Assembly (NCBI GenBank): GCA_905182285.1
Contig: CAJJAY010000007.1
Coordinates: 124,825 to 188,824, forward strand
Source of the DNA: an uncultured Amylibacter sp.
GTDB lineage: Bacteria > Pseudomonadota > Alphaproteobacteria > Rhodobacterales > Rhodobacteraceae
Reading direction: 5' to 3'
Length of the DNA stretch: 64,000 nucleotides
This document shows positions 52,554-63,875 of this stretch, piece by piece. The notes beneath the pieces are model-generated. The model made no database searches. It was not told the DNA's origin and worked only from the letters and a program-made list of their open reading frames with translations. Within the stretch, counting starts at the first letter, position 1, and each line of letters begins with the position of its first letter. A program made the translations under genes and the position numbers.

Positions 52554-53531
52554 TTACCATCTAAAAACAACGGCTCCCCAAGCTAATCCACCACCTATTG
52601 CTTCGGTTAAAATAAGATCATTTTTTTTAATTTTGCCATTTTTAACAGCAACAGACAGGGCTAAAGGAATCGATGCAGCTGATGTATTGCCATGGTCTTG
52701 AACTGTTAAAACTACTTTTTCCATGGGAACAGACATTTTTTTTGCTGTACTTTTTATAATTCTAAGATTTGCTTGATGAGGAACTATCCAGTCAACATCA
52801 TTACTTGTAATACCTGCTTTGGCCATAGCTGCATGTCCTGATTCAGCTAATTTAGATACTGCATGCTTAAAGACTTCTTGACCTTGCATGCGTAAAACCC
52901 CAGTTGTTTGAGTGGTTGATACACCGCCATCAACATAAAGAAGATCGTTGTATTTGCCATCAGAGCTTAATTCACATGAAAGAATACCACGATCTTTTGA
53001 AGTTCCATTACATTCTTGTGCTTCTAGAATTAAAGCTCCTGCGCCATCTCCGAAAAGTACGCACGTTGTTCGGTCTTCCCAATCCATGATCCGAGAAAAT
53101 GTTTCTGCACCAATGACTAAAACTCTCTTTGATTGGCCAGATACAATCAATGAATTTGCAGTCGTAAGGGCATATGCAAAGCCAGCACAAACAGCTTGAA
53201 TATCAAAAGCAAACCCTTTTGTCATATCCAATCCAGCTTGTACTTTGGTCGCCGTGGATGGAAAAGTTTGATCTGGTGTTGAAGTAGCAAGTACAATTGT
53301 ATCAATGTCGTTTGCAGAGAGTTTAGCGTTGATTAATGCATTTTTAGCAGCTTTGATTGCAAGGTCAGAAGTAAATTCGTTATCAGCTGCGAAGTGCCTA
53401 CGTTCTATTCCAGTGCGAGTTTTGATCCATTCATCATTGGTATCCACAGTCATAGCTAATTCACTATTTGTAACTATTCTTTCGGGAAGAAAATGGCCCA
53501 CCCCAATTGGAACTGCTCTGATTGTTGCCAT
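52554..53531 (-). CDS. fabH: Beta-ketoacyl-ACP synthase III
   Basis: [46 protein letters not shown]. Confidence 0.97.
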   Translation of the reverse strand: MATIRAVPIGVGHFLPERIVTNSELAMTVDTNDEWIKTRTGIERRHFAADNEFTSDLAIKAAKNALINAKLSANDIDTIVLATSTPDQTFPSTATKVQAGLDMTKGFAFDIQAVCAGFAYALTTANSLIVSGQSKRVLVIGAETFSRIMDWEDRTTCVLFGDGAGALILEAQECNGTSKDRGILSCELSSDGKYNDLLYVDGGVSTTQTTGVLRMQGQEVFKHAVSKLAESGHAAMAKAGITSNDVDWIVPHQANLRIIKSTAKKMSVPMEKVVLTVQDHGNTSAASIPLALSVAVKNGKIKKNDLILTEAIGGGLAWGAVVFRW

Positions 53532-53541
53532 ACTTTATCTC

Positions 53542-54633
53542 TTATCGTTTTTCACTACCATCGCTTCCAATTGCACTAGATGCAACCCGTGCGGCAAGTT
53601 TTTCGTTAAAGCCCATCTCTGCTAATTGAACTGCTAGATTTATAGCTGCAGTTATTCCTGTTGCATCAGCAGCTCCATGGGATTTTACAACAGTTCCATT
53701 TAACCCTAAAAATACGCCGCCATTTTTTCTACGTGGATCAATGCGTTTACTAAATCTTTTTAATGGAACAATAGCAAATATTGCACATAATCTGGATAAC
53801 CAGGTTGCTTTAAAGCTTTCTCGCATCGCTGCACCAATCATGCTTGCGGTCCCTTCACCAGTTTTTAAAGCTATATTTCCAGTAAAACCATCGGTAACAA
53901 TAACATCAACACGGCTAGATGGAATATCATTTCCTTCAACGAATCCAACATATTCATATTTCCCACGTTCAACATTTTCAGATATTAGGTCATTTGCTTC
54001 TTTAAGCTCTAAACGGCCCTTATGCTCCTCTGTGCCAACATTTAACAAGCCAACCCTTGGTCGGACTAAACCAAACCCATTTCTTGCATAGGATGCTCCC
54101 ATAAGTGCATATTTTAATAAATCAGGCGCATCTGCACGAATATCAGCCCCAACATCTAACATAAAATTAAAGCCAAGACTATTTGACGATGGCCAAAGTA
54201 TAGCAATTGCTGGGCGGTAAACGCCAGGTAGCTTTCTTAAGCGTATCATTGAAATAGCCATTAAGGCGCCAGTATTGCCGCAAGATACCGCTGCATGTGC
54301 ATCTTTATCTTTTACTGCTTCAATAGTACCCCACATAGAGCTTTCTTTACCATTACGCATAGCATGAGATGGCTTATCATCCATGGATATTATATCTTTT
54401 GAATGACGAACTTCGCAGATATCATTTAAAACTTTTCGTTTTAAAATCAATTTATCAAGTATTTTTTTATCACCATTTACTATAAATCGGACATTGGAGT
54501 TTATTTTAGCAGCATTTGCCATACCTGATATAATTGCTGATGGACCATTATCACCGCCCATTGCATCAATAGAAATAACAATATTATTTTGATTGGTATA
54601 AGTGGGACTGATCCTGTTGGCGATATCGCTCAT
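53542..54633 (-). CDS. plsX: Phosphate acyltransferase PlsX
   Basis: ISIDAMGGDNGPSAIISG, AAVSCGNTGALMA, VTDGFTGNIALKTGEG. Confidence 0.97.
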   Translation of the reverse strand: MSDIANRISPTYTNQNNIVISIDAMGGDNGPSAIISGMANAAKINSNVRFIVNGDKKILDKLILKRKVLNDICEVRHSKDIISMDDKPSHAMRNGKESSMWGTIEAVKDKDAHAAVSCGNTGALMAISMIRLRKLPGVYRPAIAILWPSSNSLGFNFMLDVGADIRADAPDLLKYALMGASYARNGFGLVRPRVGLLNVGTEEHKGRLELKEANDLISENVERGKYEYVGFVEGNDIPSSRVDVIVTDGFTGNIALKTGEGTASMIGAAMRESFKATWLSRLCAIFAIVPLKRFSKRIDPRRKNGGVFLGLNGTVVKSHGAADATGITAAINLAVQLAEMGFNEKLAARVASSAIGSDGSEKR

Positions 54634-54652
54634 TTTGGATCAGTCCTTATTT

Positions 54653-54859
54653 TTATGCTGCGTCGTCGTCTAGGTCGATATCATCGGCCACAGAAACAAC
54701 TTCACGATCATCATAATGACCGCATGCACCACAAACGTGGTGTGGACGTTTTAGTTCGCCGCAATTTCCACATTCGTTTGGGTTGTCTGCCAATAATGTG
54801 TCGTGTGAACGTCGGTTTCCACGACGTGAGCGGGTAATTTTACTTTTAGGGACAGCCAT
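54653..54859 (-). CDS. rpmF: 50S ribosomal protein L32
   Basis: [20 protein letters not shown]; CxxC...CxxC zinc site. Confidence 0.97.
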   Translation of the reverse strand: MAVPKSKITRSRRGNRRSHDTLLADNPNECGNCGELKRPHHVCGACGHYDDREVVSVADDIDLDDDAA

Positions 54860-55000
54860 GTCACTACCTCGAATTAAAAGGCTTTCGCCTTGTGGAACGT
54901 AGAGCTTTCAGTCAAAATAATCCAACCACGACTCTACTTATATAAAGAGCCGCAAAATACAAAGATTATGCAAATTCGCAAGCCCTATTGTGAAAAACTT

Positions 55001-55558
55001 TTACTCTTTTAATTTATCCCTCAAACTTGCCAGTCCAGCAAATGGTTTTACTGCATCGTCTGTAAGAGGTTTTACACCTTTTGGAGCTGATAACACAGGA
55101 TCTATTACAATACCATCCTTTCGTGGAAAATCATTTAAGATAATGGATATGGCTTCCATTGTTAAGGTTAACAGATTTATTTCATGAGGAATTTCTTCTG
55201 CATCAGGGTCCAGATCTTCCTCACTCGTCAATGTTTCTTCATGTGATTGATAATCTGCATAATAATGCCTAAGTATTTTTTGGTCTATTCGTGTGTTTAC
55301 ATCTTCCATAGTCACTACACACCCTTGAGTAACACTTGCACCAATTTTTGCATTAAGCAGCCAATTTTTTTTACCCTCTGCAACTATTTTCCCAGTAATA
55401 GTGACCTTAGATATTCTACGTAAATTTAATAAATTTACATAATCTGACAAATCTTTATTTTCAAATTTTATTGAAAATTTGTGAATTTTATTTTGTGATA
55501 GTTGAGATACTATTACTAAATGAGAATCTTGTGGAAATTTATCTGAAATATCGCTCAT
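55001..55558 (-). CDS. DUF177 (YceD-like) protein (start at MSDISDKF)
   Basis: ASVTQGCVVTMEDVNTRIDQ; adjacent to rpmF. Confidence 0.88.
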   Translation of the reverse strand: MSDISDKFPQDSHLVIVSQLSQNKIHKFSIKFENKDLSDYVNLLNLRRISKVTITGKIVAEGKKNWLLNAKIGASVTQGCVVTMEDVNTRIDQKILRHYYADYQSHEETLTSEEDLDPDAEEIPHEINLLTLTMEAISIILNDFPRKDGIVIDPVLSAPKGVKPLTDDAVKPFAGLASLRDKLKE

Positions 55559-55665
55559 TATGCGAATTCCTTTGCTTAATTTAGTTGTTACTTTACAAGT
55601 TATTTGAATATGTGTGAAACACACTGTATTTAGATCTAAAGATCAATTAAGGATGTATAACTCGA

Positions 55666-56118
55666 ATGTCAAAATTTGCTTTTAAATATCAATACCTAAT
55701 CATTTCTACGCTTATTTTGACTAGTTGTAGTACGATATATAAAGATCATGGGTATTTGCCTTTAGATACAGATTTAAAAAGTGTTGTTATTGGAAAAGAT
55801 TCGCGTAATTCCATAACAGAATTACTTGGCTCACCATCGGGTTCAGGTGTTTTGGAAGATGGAGCAATTTTTTACATATCAACAAAAATTAAAAATTTCC
55901 TGTTTTACGAACCTAAAGTAGTGTCCAGAGATATGATTGTTGTATCTTTTGACGAAAAGGATTTAGTAGAAAATGTAGAAAGATTTTCACTTGAAGATGG
56001 AAGAGTGGTAGTACTAAGCCGCCGAGTAACTTCTGCACCAGTTAAAGGGCCTAAGATTCTAACTCAAATACTTGGTAACCTAGGAAATGCAGACGCAGGA
56101 ACTTTGTTAGGACAATAA
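55666..56118 (+). CDS. bamE: Outer membrane assembly protein BamE
   Basis: Lipobox LILTSCS, GYLPLDTDLKSVVIGKDSRNSITELLGSPSGSG. Confidence 0.87.
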   Translation: MSKFAFKYQYLIISTLILTSCSTIYKDHGYLPLDTDLKSVVIGKDSRNSITELLGSPSGSGVLEDGAIFYISTKIKNFLFYEPKVVSRDMIVVSFDEKDLVENVERFSLEDGRVVVLSRRVTSAPVKGPKILTQILGNLGNADAGTLLGQ

Positions 56119-56125
56119 TTGAAGT

Positions 56126-56518
56126 TTAATCATTATCTTGAAAAACCATTGCAATACCATTCATACAATACCTTAAACCAGATGGAGCTGGTCCGTCTGG
56201 GAAAACATGGCCTAAGTGAGCATCACATTTAGAACATAATATTTCTGTTCGTTTCATAAATAAACTTCTGTCAGTTTTTTCTATTATATTGTGCGAATTT
56301 ATGGGTTCAAAAAATGATGGCCAACCAGTACCGCTATCAAACTTTGATTTACTATTAAAAAGACTATTTCCACAACATTTGCATTTGAAAATTCCTTCTG
56401 ATTTAGGAAAGTTGTCATTGCTGAAAGGACGTTCAGTCCCATGTTTTCGTGTAACTTTATATTCTAAATCAGATAATTCCATACGCCACTCAGCATCAGT
56501 TTTATTAATTTTTTCCAT
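56126..56518 (-). CDS. msrB: Peptide-methionine (R)-S-oxide reductase
   Basis: [52 protein letters not shown]. Confidence 0.95.
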   Translation of the reverse strand: MEKINKTDAEWRMELSDLEYKVTRKHGTERPFSNDNFPKSEGIFKCKCCGNSLFNSKSKFDSGTGWPSFFEPINSHNIIEKTDRSLFMKRTEILCSKCDAHLGHVFPDGPAPSGLRYCMNGIAMVFQDND

Positions 56519-56602
56519 ACATTTATTACCTTTTATAATTAAATGATAAATTTATTCAATTTTAGTAAATTATCATTATCAAATATTTTCTTTCATAAAA
56601 AA

Positions 56603-57613
56603 TTACCCACCAGTGTGGCTCATATGTCTAGACATTTGTCCAGAAACTGATTTCCTGGAGTAGTCAAAATCATGCCCTTTTGGCTTTTTAGATATTGCGC
56701 TGTGAATTGCTTCTATCAAGGGTTGAATATCAGTATTATTTCGTAAAACTTTACGCAAATCCACTTGGTCTTCTTGTCCCAAGCATTGATACAATTCTCC
56801 AGTACAGGTTAGTCTAACTCTATTGCAGCTTTCGCAAAAATTATGAGTCATTGGCGTAATGAAGCCAATTTTTTGGCCGGTCTCATTAATTCTAACATAT
56901 CGTGCTGGTCCACCGGTTTGCTCATCAGTGTCTATGAGTGTCCAGGTCTTAGAAAGCCTTTTGCGAAGATCTGATAAAGGCCAATATTGGTTCAATCGGT
57001 TTTCATTTCCAATATCACCCATTGGCATAACCTCAATGAAAGTTAAATCCATTTTTTTATTAGAACACCATTTTACTAGTTTTTCTAATTCATCTTCATT
57101 AAAACCTTTGAGTGCTACTGTATTAATTTTTACTTTAATGCCTGCATTTATTGCAGCGTCTATTCCATCCAATACTTGCTTTAAGCGACCCCATCTTGTG
57201 ATATCAGAGAATTTTTTTTCATTTAACGTATCAAGAGAAACATTTATTCTTTTGATACCTATTTTAGCTAAATCTTCAGCAAATCTATGTAGTTGAGATC
57301 CGTTAGTCGTTAAGGTTAGCTCTTTTAAGTCTCCAGTTTTAAGGTGACGAGAAATTGATTTGAAAAACTCTATAATATTTCTTCTTACTAGAGGTTCACC
57401 TCCTGTAATTCGTAATTTTTCAACTCCTTGAGATATAAAGGCAGAACACATTCTATCAAGCTCTTCGAGTGTCAGCAATTCTGCTTTTGGCAGGAAATTC
57501 ATATTTTCTGACATACAATAAACACATCTGAAATCGCATCGATCAGTTACGGATACACGAAGATAAGTAATACTTCGTTTAAAAGGGTCAATAAGTTTTG
57601 GAGATTCGTTCAT
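56603..57613 (-). CDS. moaA: GTP 3',8-cyclase MoaA
   Basis: [13 protein letters not shown] radical SAM motif, second Cys cluster, terminal Gly-Gly. Confidence 0.95.
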   Translation of the reverse strand: MNESPKLIDPFKRSITYLRVSVTDRCDFRCVYCMSENMNFLPKAELLTLEELDRMCSAFISQGVEKLRITGGEPLVRRNIIEFFKSISRHLKTGDLKELTLTTNGSQLHRFAEDLAKIGIKRINVSLDTLNEKKFSDITRWGRLKQVLDGIDAAINAGIKVKINTVALKGFNEDELEKLVKWCSNKKMDLTFIEVMPMGDIGNENRLNQYWPLSDLRKRLSKTWTLIDTDEQTGGPARYVRINETGQKIGFITPMTHNFCESCNRVRLTCTGELYQCLGQEDQVDLRKVLRNNTDIQPLIEAIHSAISKKPKGHDFDYSRKSVSGQMSRHMSHTGG

Positions 57614-57654
57614 ATTAATACGCTATTCTTAGCCATAGAGGGTTGCAAGAGTGG

Positions 57655-58332
57655 TTATATAAATTTGCACGCTTCATTAATTGCAAATGGTTTCATTTTA
57701 GCCCCATATTTTTCTAAAAATGATAAAACCGCAGGAGCGTCATGCTTAGATAAACTTGATAGCCAATCAGCAATAGCTTTTTGAATTAACCATTCAGGAT
57801 CTTCAGATAATTCGCCAGCCCAAGATAATATTCGATCTCTTTGACTTAGTTCATCAATCTTAGGATTATTTAATTTTGTCCAGGGCATTGTCATTGTTAA
57901 AATAGATCGCCTCATCCATATATTTTCATCTTTAAACCAATTAGAAATTTGATCTAATCTTTCGGGAAATGCTCTAATTCTCCGAGATCCAGCGCCACTC
58001 ACATGATCTGCAATTGAAGCATGATCTAGAGTAGGAATCCATCTTATAATTTCTTCCCATACAGTCTTATCGTTTTCTATACGAGCCTGAGTTAAAAGTT
58101 TAGCAGCTACTATTCTTGCTTCATATATGTTTGAATTCCACAATTCAGAAGCTAAAGCTGTTCTGTCTTCTCCATTGATTTGATTGCGCCAACCTTTGTA
58201 AAGAATATCCAATTCTGGATTCGATATCCCAAGATAAGTACGACTTATCTTAAGTGAATTTTTCAATTCTGCTGCTTTTTTAGGATTAGCTTTTAAATGT
58301 AGCTGCATTAAAGCGTCTGTGAATGAAATCAT
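57655..58332 (-). CDS. HEAT-repeat, DNA alkylation repair (AlkD-like) family protein
   Basis: ELWNSNIYEARIVAAKLLTQARI, DENIWMRRSILTMTMPW, WLIQKAIADWLSSLSKHD. Confidence 0.72.
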   Translation of the reverse strand: MISFTDALMQLHLKANPKKAAELKNSLKISRTYLGISNPELDILYKGWRNQINGEDRTALASELWNSNIYEARIVAAKLLTQARIENDKTVWEEIIRWIPTLDHASIADHVSGAGSRRIRAFPERLDQISNWFKDENIWMRRSILTMTMPWTKLNNPKIDELSQRDRILSWAGELSEDPEWLIQKAIADWLSSLSKHDAPAVLSFLEKYGAKMKPFAINEACKFI

Positions 58333-58480
58333 TGAAACTTCTTTTTGTTATAATTTATAAATAATCGTTATAGAGACTACTCTACGGGTAAATAACAAAA
58401 TTCAAGAGTGATCTATCTTTTTAAATAACTATTACTTTAAAATTTATATTTAAATTAAAGCTTATGTATGTTTTTTAAAA

Positions 58481-60304
58481 TCACTCTACAGTCACAGATT
58501 TTGCAAGGTTTCTGGGTTGATCAACGTCAGTACCTTTATAAACAGCTGTATGATATGCTAATAACTGTGCTGGAATGGCATATAGAATTGGGGCTAAATC
58601 ATTTGTAGTTCTAGGCATAATAATTGTTTTCCATGTGCCTTCTCGAGCTTCTTTTGCCCCTTCAGAGTCTGTAATCAATAAAACTTTCCCGCCTCGCGCC
58701 ATTACTTCTTGCATGTTAGAAACCGTCTTATCAAATAAATCATCTTTTGGTGCTAATACTATTACAGGCATATTTTCATCTACCAATGCAATAGGTCCAT
58801 GCTTTAATTCTCCACTAGCGTAACCTTCTGCATGAATATAACTTATTTCTTTTAGTTTTAATGCACCCTCTAAAGCTAAAGGGTACATAACCCCTCTGCC
58901 CAAAAACAAGGCGTTGGATGATTTTGATAATTCTAATGCTGCATTTTTAATTTCAGTGTCCAAAGATAATGTGTCAACAACCAAAGATGGTATACTTAAA
59001 ATTGATTTAATTAATTTAGCTTCATTTAAGGCATTTATTAAACCTTTTTCTTTTGCAGCTTTTATAGCCAAAAAATAAAGAATGGTTAATTGACACGTAA
59101 ATGCTTTTGTAGAAGCCACCCCTATTTCAGGACCAGCATGAATTTGGAGTGCCATTGATGCTTCACGCGAGATTGTACTTTCATTTACATTTACAATTCC
59201 CAAGGTTTTCATTTCATTTTGGTTGCAATACCTAAGAGCTGCAAGTGTATCAGCTGTTTCACCTGATTGACTAACAAAAATTGCAAGACTATTTTTTTCA
59301 ACGGGCGGTTCACGATAACGAAATTCAGATGCAACATCTAATTCAACTGGAATGCGTGCAATTTTTTCAAACCAATACTTTGCAACATTACATGCTAAAA
59401 ATGCAGTCCCACATGCGACCAGAGTAATTCGATTAATATTTTTAAAATTGAATTCTAAATTAGAAATTTCTAATTCGTTACGTGCTGAATTTAAATTATG
59501 TTGTATAGCGTCAGCTAATACTGAAGGCTGTTCGGCAATTTCTTTAGCCATAAAATGCTTATGGTTTCCTTTTGCAACATTTTGAGTATTAATTGCTAAG
59601 GTTTGCTTGTCCCGTTGTGTCTTTATTCCTTTAGAATCAAATATTTCTAATGTTTCTCTTGTGATTATTGCCCAATCACCTTCTTCTAGATAAGTAACTT
59701 GGTTTGTCATTGGTGCTAAAGCAATTGCATCTGAACCAACGAACATTTCACCCTTCCCATGCCCAATTGCTAGTGGAGAACCTTTTCTTGCCGCAATTAA
59801 TAAATTATCAAAGCCATGGAATAAAAAACATAATGCATATGCTCCTTCTAGCCTGTCTAATGTTTTTTTTGCAGCAGATGCAGGCTCATCTCCATTATCA
59901 ATAAAACTCATACACAATTGAACAATTGTCTCTGTATCAGTTTCTGATTGAAATTCAGCACCATTTGATTTTAATTCGTCACGTAATTTTTTAAAGTTTT
60001 CAATTATTCCATTATGAACGACTGCAACTTTGCCAGCCTTTTGTGGGTGAGCGTTAGCAATAGAAGGGCTGCCATGTGTTGCCCATCTGGTGTGTCCAAT
60101 GCCAATTTTGCCCTTTAATGGATGATGTACAAGTTTATCGGCTAAATTAACTAATTTGCCTGTTTCTCTTCGCCGTTCAAGTACGCCATCACTTATTGTT
60201 GCAATTCCTGAACTATCATATCCACGGTATTCTAATCTTTTTAGTGCATCAACCAAAATTGGTGATGCTTCATGGTTGCCTAATATGCCTACAATACCGC
60301 ACAT
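58481..60304 (-). CDS. glmS: Glutamine--fructose-6-phosphate aminotransferase
   Basis: MCGIVGILGNHE, LEYRGYDSSGIA, SQSGETADTL, DQPRNLAKSVTVE. Confidence 0.97.
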   Translation of the reverse strand: MCGIVGILGNHEASPILVDALKRLEYRGYDSSGIATISDGVLERRRETGKLVNLADKLVHHPLKGKIGIGHTRWATHGSPSIANAHPQKAGKVAVVHNGIIENFKKLRDELKSNGAEFQSETDTETIVQLCMSFIDNGDEPASAAKKTLDRLEGAYALCFLFHGFDNLLIAARKGSPLAIGHGKGEMFVGSDAIALAPMTNQVTYLEEGDWAIITRETLEIFDSKGIKTQRDKQTLAINTQNVAKGNHKHFMAKEIAEQPSVLADAIQHNLNSARNELEISNLEFNFKNINRITLVACGTAFLACNVAKYWFEKIARIPVELDVASEFRYREPPVEKNSLAIFVSQSGETADTLAALRYCNQNEMKTLGIVNVNESTISREASMALQIHAGPEIGVASTKAFTCQLTILYFLAIKAAKEKGLINALNEAKLIKSILSIPSLVVDTLSLDTEIKNAALELSKSSNALFLGRGVMYPLALEGALKLKEISYIHAEGYASGELKHGPIALVDENMPVIVLAPKDDLFDKTVSNMQEVMARGGKVLLITDSEGAKEAREGTWKTIIMPRTTNDLAPILYAIPAQLLAYHTAVYKGTDVDQPRNLAKSVTVE

Positions 60305-61663
60305 TTATTTATCCTTTGTATTAATAAGCTTTATTGCTTTTAATCTTTCGAAAAATTTTACAGCAAAGTTTAATTTATTTTCTTGCTTAGAGCGTGCAAT
60401 ACCAAGTGCTTTATCTGGTATATTTGAAGTAATAACTGATCCAGATGCAGTCATTGTATCACTTCCTAGCTGAATTGGCGCTACCAAAGAAGTATTTGAG
60501 CCAATAAACGCTCTATCTCCAATTTCAGTTAAATGTTTTGAAACACCATCATAATTACATGTAATTGTTCCTGCCCCAATATTTACATTATCACCAATTT
60601 TTGCATCGCCTATGTAAGATAAGTGATTTACTTTTGCACCTTCACCAATCTGAGATTCTTTTACTTCACAAAAATTACCAACTTTGGAGTTGTTTGCTAG
60701 TTCTGCACCAGGTCGTAAGCGTGCAAATGGCCCTACTATTGCACCTTTTGATATGTGGGCACCTTCAATATGGCTAAAAGATTTTATTAATGCATGACTT
60801 TCAACAGTAGTTTCCGGACCAAAGATAACATTTTGTTCAATTATTGTATCACGCCCAATAACTGTGTCAGATGAAAACCAAACGGTATTTGGATCAGTTA
60901 ATGTGACCCCATTTAACATCATTTCTGTTCTTTTTTCTTCCTGAAAATAACTTTCAGCATGGGCTAATTCTACTCTAGAGTTTATACCCATCGCTTCACT
61001 TTCAGAGCATTCAACAGTGGCACATTTCAAATTTCTATTTTTTGCTAACTTTATAATATCAGTTAGATAAAATTCATTATTTGCATTTTTGTTTTCTATT
61101 TCAGATACTAGATCGAACAAAAGATTAGTGTCAGTGCAAATGACGCCTGAGTTGCAATAATTTATTTTCTTTTGGTCATCAGTTGCATCTTTAAATTCAA
61201 CTATTTCTTCAAGAGATCCATCTTCTGTTATGATTAAACGTCCATAACTGTTTTGCTCATCTGTATTAAACCCTAACACTACAATATTAGAACCATTTTC
61301 ACGTAATTTTGACATGTTCTTTAGTGTATTGGGCTTTATAAACGGAGTGTCTCCATATAAAATAAAAACCTCACCATTGAAGTCTAATAGTTTGCCACGT
61401 GCTTGATTTACTGCGTGAGCAGTTCCAAGTTGTTCTGACTGTATTACAATTTCTGCATTTGGATTAAAGTTAATCGCAACTTTCTCAACTTCTTCAGAAC
61501 CATGGCCGGCAACGATAATTGTTTTTTGGCAATCCATAGCTGCGGCTGTTCGCATTGAATGTATTAAAAGCGGTTCACAAGCTATATTATGTAATACTTT
61601 TGGTAAATCTGATTGCATTCTAGTGCCCATGCCAGCAGATAAAATAATAACAACGGATTGCAT
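60305..61663 (-). CDS. glmU: Bifunctional UDP-GlcNAc pyrophosphorylase / GlcN-1-P acetyltransferase
   Basis: ILSAGMGTRMQSDLPKVLH, left-handed beta-helix hexapeptide repeats, adjacent to glmS. Confidence 0.96.
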   Translation of the reverse strand: MQSVVIILSAGMGTRMQSDLPKVLHNIACEPLLIHSMRTAAAMDCQKTIIVAGHGSEEVEKVAINFNPNAEIVIQSEQLGTAHAVNQARGKLLDFNGEVFILYGDTPFIKPNTLKNMSKLRENGSNIVVLGFNTDEQNSYGRLIITEDGSLEEIVEFKDATDDQKKINYCNSGVICTDTNLLFDLVSEIENKNANNEFYLTDIIKLAKNRNLKCATVECSESEAMGINSRVELAHAESYFQEEKRTEMMLNGVTLTDPNTVWFSSDTVIGRDTIIEQNVIFGPETTVESHALIKSFSHIEGAHISKGAIVGPFARLRPGAELANNSKVGNFCEVKESQIGEGAKVNHLSYIGDAKIGDNVNIGAGTITCNYDGVSKHLTEIGDRAFIGSNTSLVAPIQLGSDTMTASGSVITSNIPDKALGIARSKQENKLNFAVKFFERLKAIKLINTKDK

Positions 61664-61785
61664 AATGTCTGTACCTATTTTTTTCTTTACTATAGTTTTA
61701 TTTTATATTGCAAAAGGGGATATATAATCAAAATGTATTTCAATTTGTTACTAATTTTTATGAACTATAGTAATGGGGTTTCTTT

Positions 61786-62445
61786 ATGAAAAGCGTAGTT
61801 TTTGATCTTGATGGAACTTTAGCTGACACAAGTGAGGATTTAATAGCGGCAGCCAATGCTTGTTTTGAGGGTTTAGGATTAAAAAAAATGTTAGATCCAA
61901 TCAATGATGCCTCAGTGGCATTTCAAGGTGGGCGAGCAATGCTTAAACTAGGCCTTGAGCGTGCAAACAGTTTTGATCAGACTAAAATTGATAAACAATA
62001 CCCAATTTTATTGGAACATTATAAAAAACATATTGATATGAATACAATATTATATGAGGGCGTAGTCGAAGCCTTAATTGAATTACAAAAACGCGGATAT
62101 TTATTAGGAGTTTGTACAAATAAGCCTGAATTTTTAGCAGAAAAGTTGTTAAAAAGTCTTGGAATCAGAGAATATTTTTCTGCAATGCTAGGTGCAGACA
62201 CTTTATTAATAAAAAAACCAGATCCGTTACACCTTTGGACTACAATTGATTGGATGGGAGGGGATCGACATAAAGCTGTGTTAGTGGGAGATACTATTAC
62301 AGATTTAAACACTGCAAAAAATGCTAACTTAGACTGTATTCTAGTATCTTTTGGACCAGAGGGAAGTGGTGTTGAGGATATGAAACCTTCGGCATTACTA
62401 GATTCGTATTTCGATTTACCAGATTTAATTGATGCTATCCTTTAA
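61786..62445 (+). CDS. gph: Phosphoglycolate phosphatase-like HAD hydrolase
   Basis: VVFDLDGTLADTSEDLIAAAN, GVCTNKPE, VLVGDTITDLNTAKNA. Confidence 0.92.
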   Translation: MKSVVFDLDGTLADTSEDLIAAANACFEGLGLKKMLDPINDASVAFQGGRAMLKLGLERANSFDQTKIDKQYPILLEHYKKHIDMNTILYEGVVEALIELQKRGYLLGVCTNKPEFLAEKLLKSLGIREYFSAMLGADTLLIKKPDPLHLWTTIDWMGGDRHKAVLVGDTITDLNTAKNANLDCILVSFGPEGSGVEDMKPSALLDSYFDLPDLIDAIL

Positions 62446-62494
62446 AAAATGTAAAATTTGTATTTAATAAGCATATATAATTTAAGAGGCAATT

Positions 62495-63691
62495 ATGGTT
62501 TTAAAGTTTACAGGAAGTTTTACGCAACAAGAAGCAATTCCAGAAAAAGCAATTGATGCAGCAATTGCTGTTATGCGCCATGGTAGATTACACCGATATA
62601 ATGTTGCGCCTGGTGAAACTTCTGAGACAGTTTTGTTGGAACAAGAATTTGCAAATTTAACTGGTGCTAGATATTGCTTGGCAGTTGCTTCTGGTGGGTA
62701 TGCTCTTACAGCTGCTCTTAGGGCATCTGGATTAAAGCAAAATGATATTGTTTTAACAAATGCATTTACATTGGCGCCAGTTCCAGGGGCAATTCAGGGA
62801 GCTGGAGGTTGTCCTGTTTTTGTTGAAATAACTAAAGATCTTGTTTTGGATTTAGATGATCTAAAAGCAAAAATTGAATCTACAAATGCCAAATTTTTGA
62901 TGTTAAGTCACATGCGTGGGCATATAGTGGATATGGAAGCTCTTTTAAAAATAACTGATGAGGCTGGTATAAAAGTAATTGAAGATTGTGCTCATACGAT
63001 GGGAGCAAATTGGAATGGAATAACTAGTGGGCGCTCTGGTATTGTTGGGTGTTATTCAACGCAAACATTTAAACATATTAATTCAGGCGAGGGTGGTTTT
63101 TTAATAACAGATGATGTCGAAATAATGGCTAAAGCAACAATGCTTTCTGGTTCGTATATGTTGTATGAGAGTCATTTAGCAGGTGCTCCAATTGAAGCTT
63201 TCGAAAACATCCGATTAGATACACCTAATTGTTCTGGCCGAATGGATAATTTAAGAGCAGCAATATTGCGACCACAGTTAGAAAATTTATCAATTCAAGC
63301 CAATCGATGGAATAAACGATATCGCAAATTGGAAAATGGGTTAAATCAAGTTGAAGATATAAGGCTGATATCACGTCCTAAGAAAGAATATTTCGTTGCA
63401 TCGTCCTTTCAATTTTGTTTACCAGATTTTAATGAAAAACAAATAAAATCATTAGTTTTGGCGTGTGAAATAAGAGGAGTTCAATTAAAATGGTTTGGAG
63501 CGTCTTCTCCAGTTGGTTTTACATCGCGCCACGATAGTTGGCGATATGTTGATAAACAGACTTTACCAAAAACTGATGCAATTTTATCAGTTTTATTGGA
63601 TATGAGAATTCCTTTAACTTTTAGTATGCAGGATTGTGATATAATCTCTGAAATTATAAAAGAAGAAGTTAAAAATATTAAGCTTAATTAA
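62495..63691 (+). CDS. DegT/DnrJ/EryC1/StrS-family PLP-dependent aminotransferase
   Basis: IEDCAHTMGANWNG, CYSTQTFKHINSGEGGFLITDD PLP-Lys motif. Confidence 0.87.
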   Translation: MVLKFTGSFTQQEAIPEKAIDAAIAVMRHGRLHRYNVAPGETSETVLLEQEFANLTGARYCLAVASGGYALTAALRASGLKQNDIVLTNAFTLAPVPGAIQGAGGCPVFVEITKDLVLDLDDLKAKIESTNAKFLMLSHMRGHIVDMEALLKITDEAGIKVIEDCAHTMGANWNGITSGRSGIVGCYSTQTFKHINSGEGGFLITDDVEIMAKATMLSGSYMLYESHLAGAPIEAFENIRLDTPNCSGRMDNLRAAILRPQLENLSIQANRWNKRYRKLENGLNQVEDIRLISRPKKEYFVASSFQFCLPDFNEKQIKSLVLACEIRGVQLKWFGASSPVGFTSRHDSWRYVDKQTLPKTDAILSVLLDMRIPLTFSMQDCDIISEIIKEEVKNIKLN

Positions 63692-63875
63692 AACTGTAAA
63701 TTATTTTGAGTAATGTTTTGCAATCAATAAATTTAATTAAAGTTATTGTGCGTGATTTTTTGAATATCTCATACTTTAAATGCGCTTTTTTGTTCTGTAT
63801 TTATTGACGCCACCGGACACTAAGGGTAAGCAATGGCAAATTTGAAAATAGCTCTTAACCTTTCAGGGGAACGCC

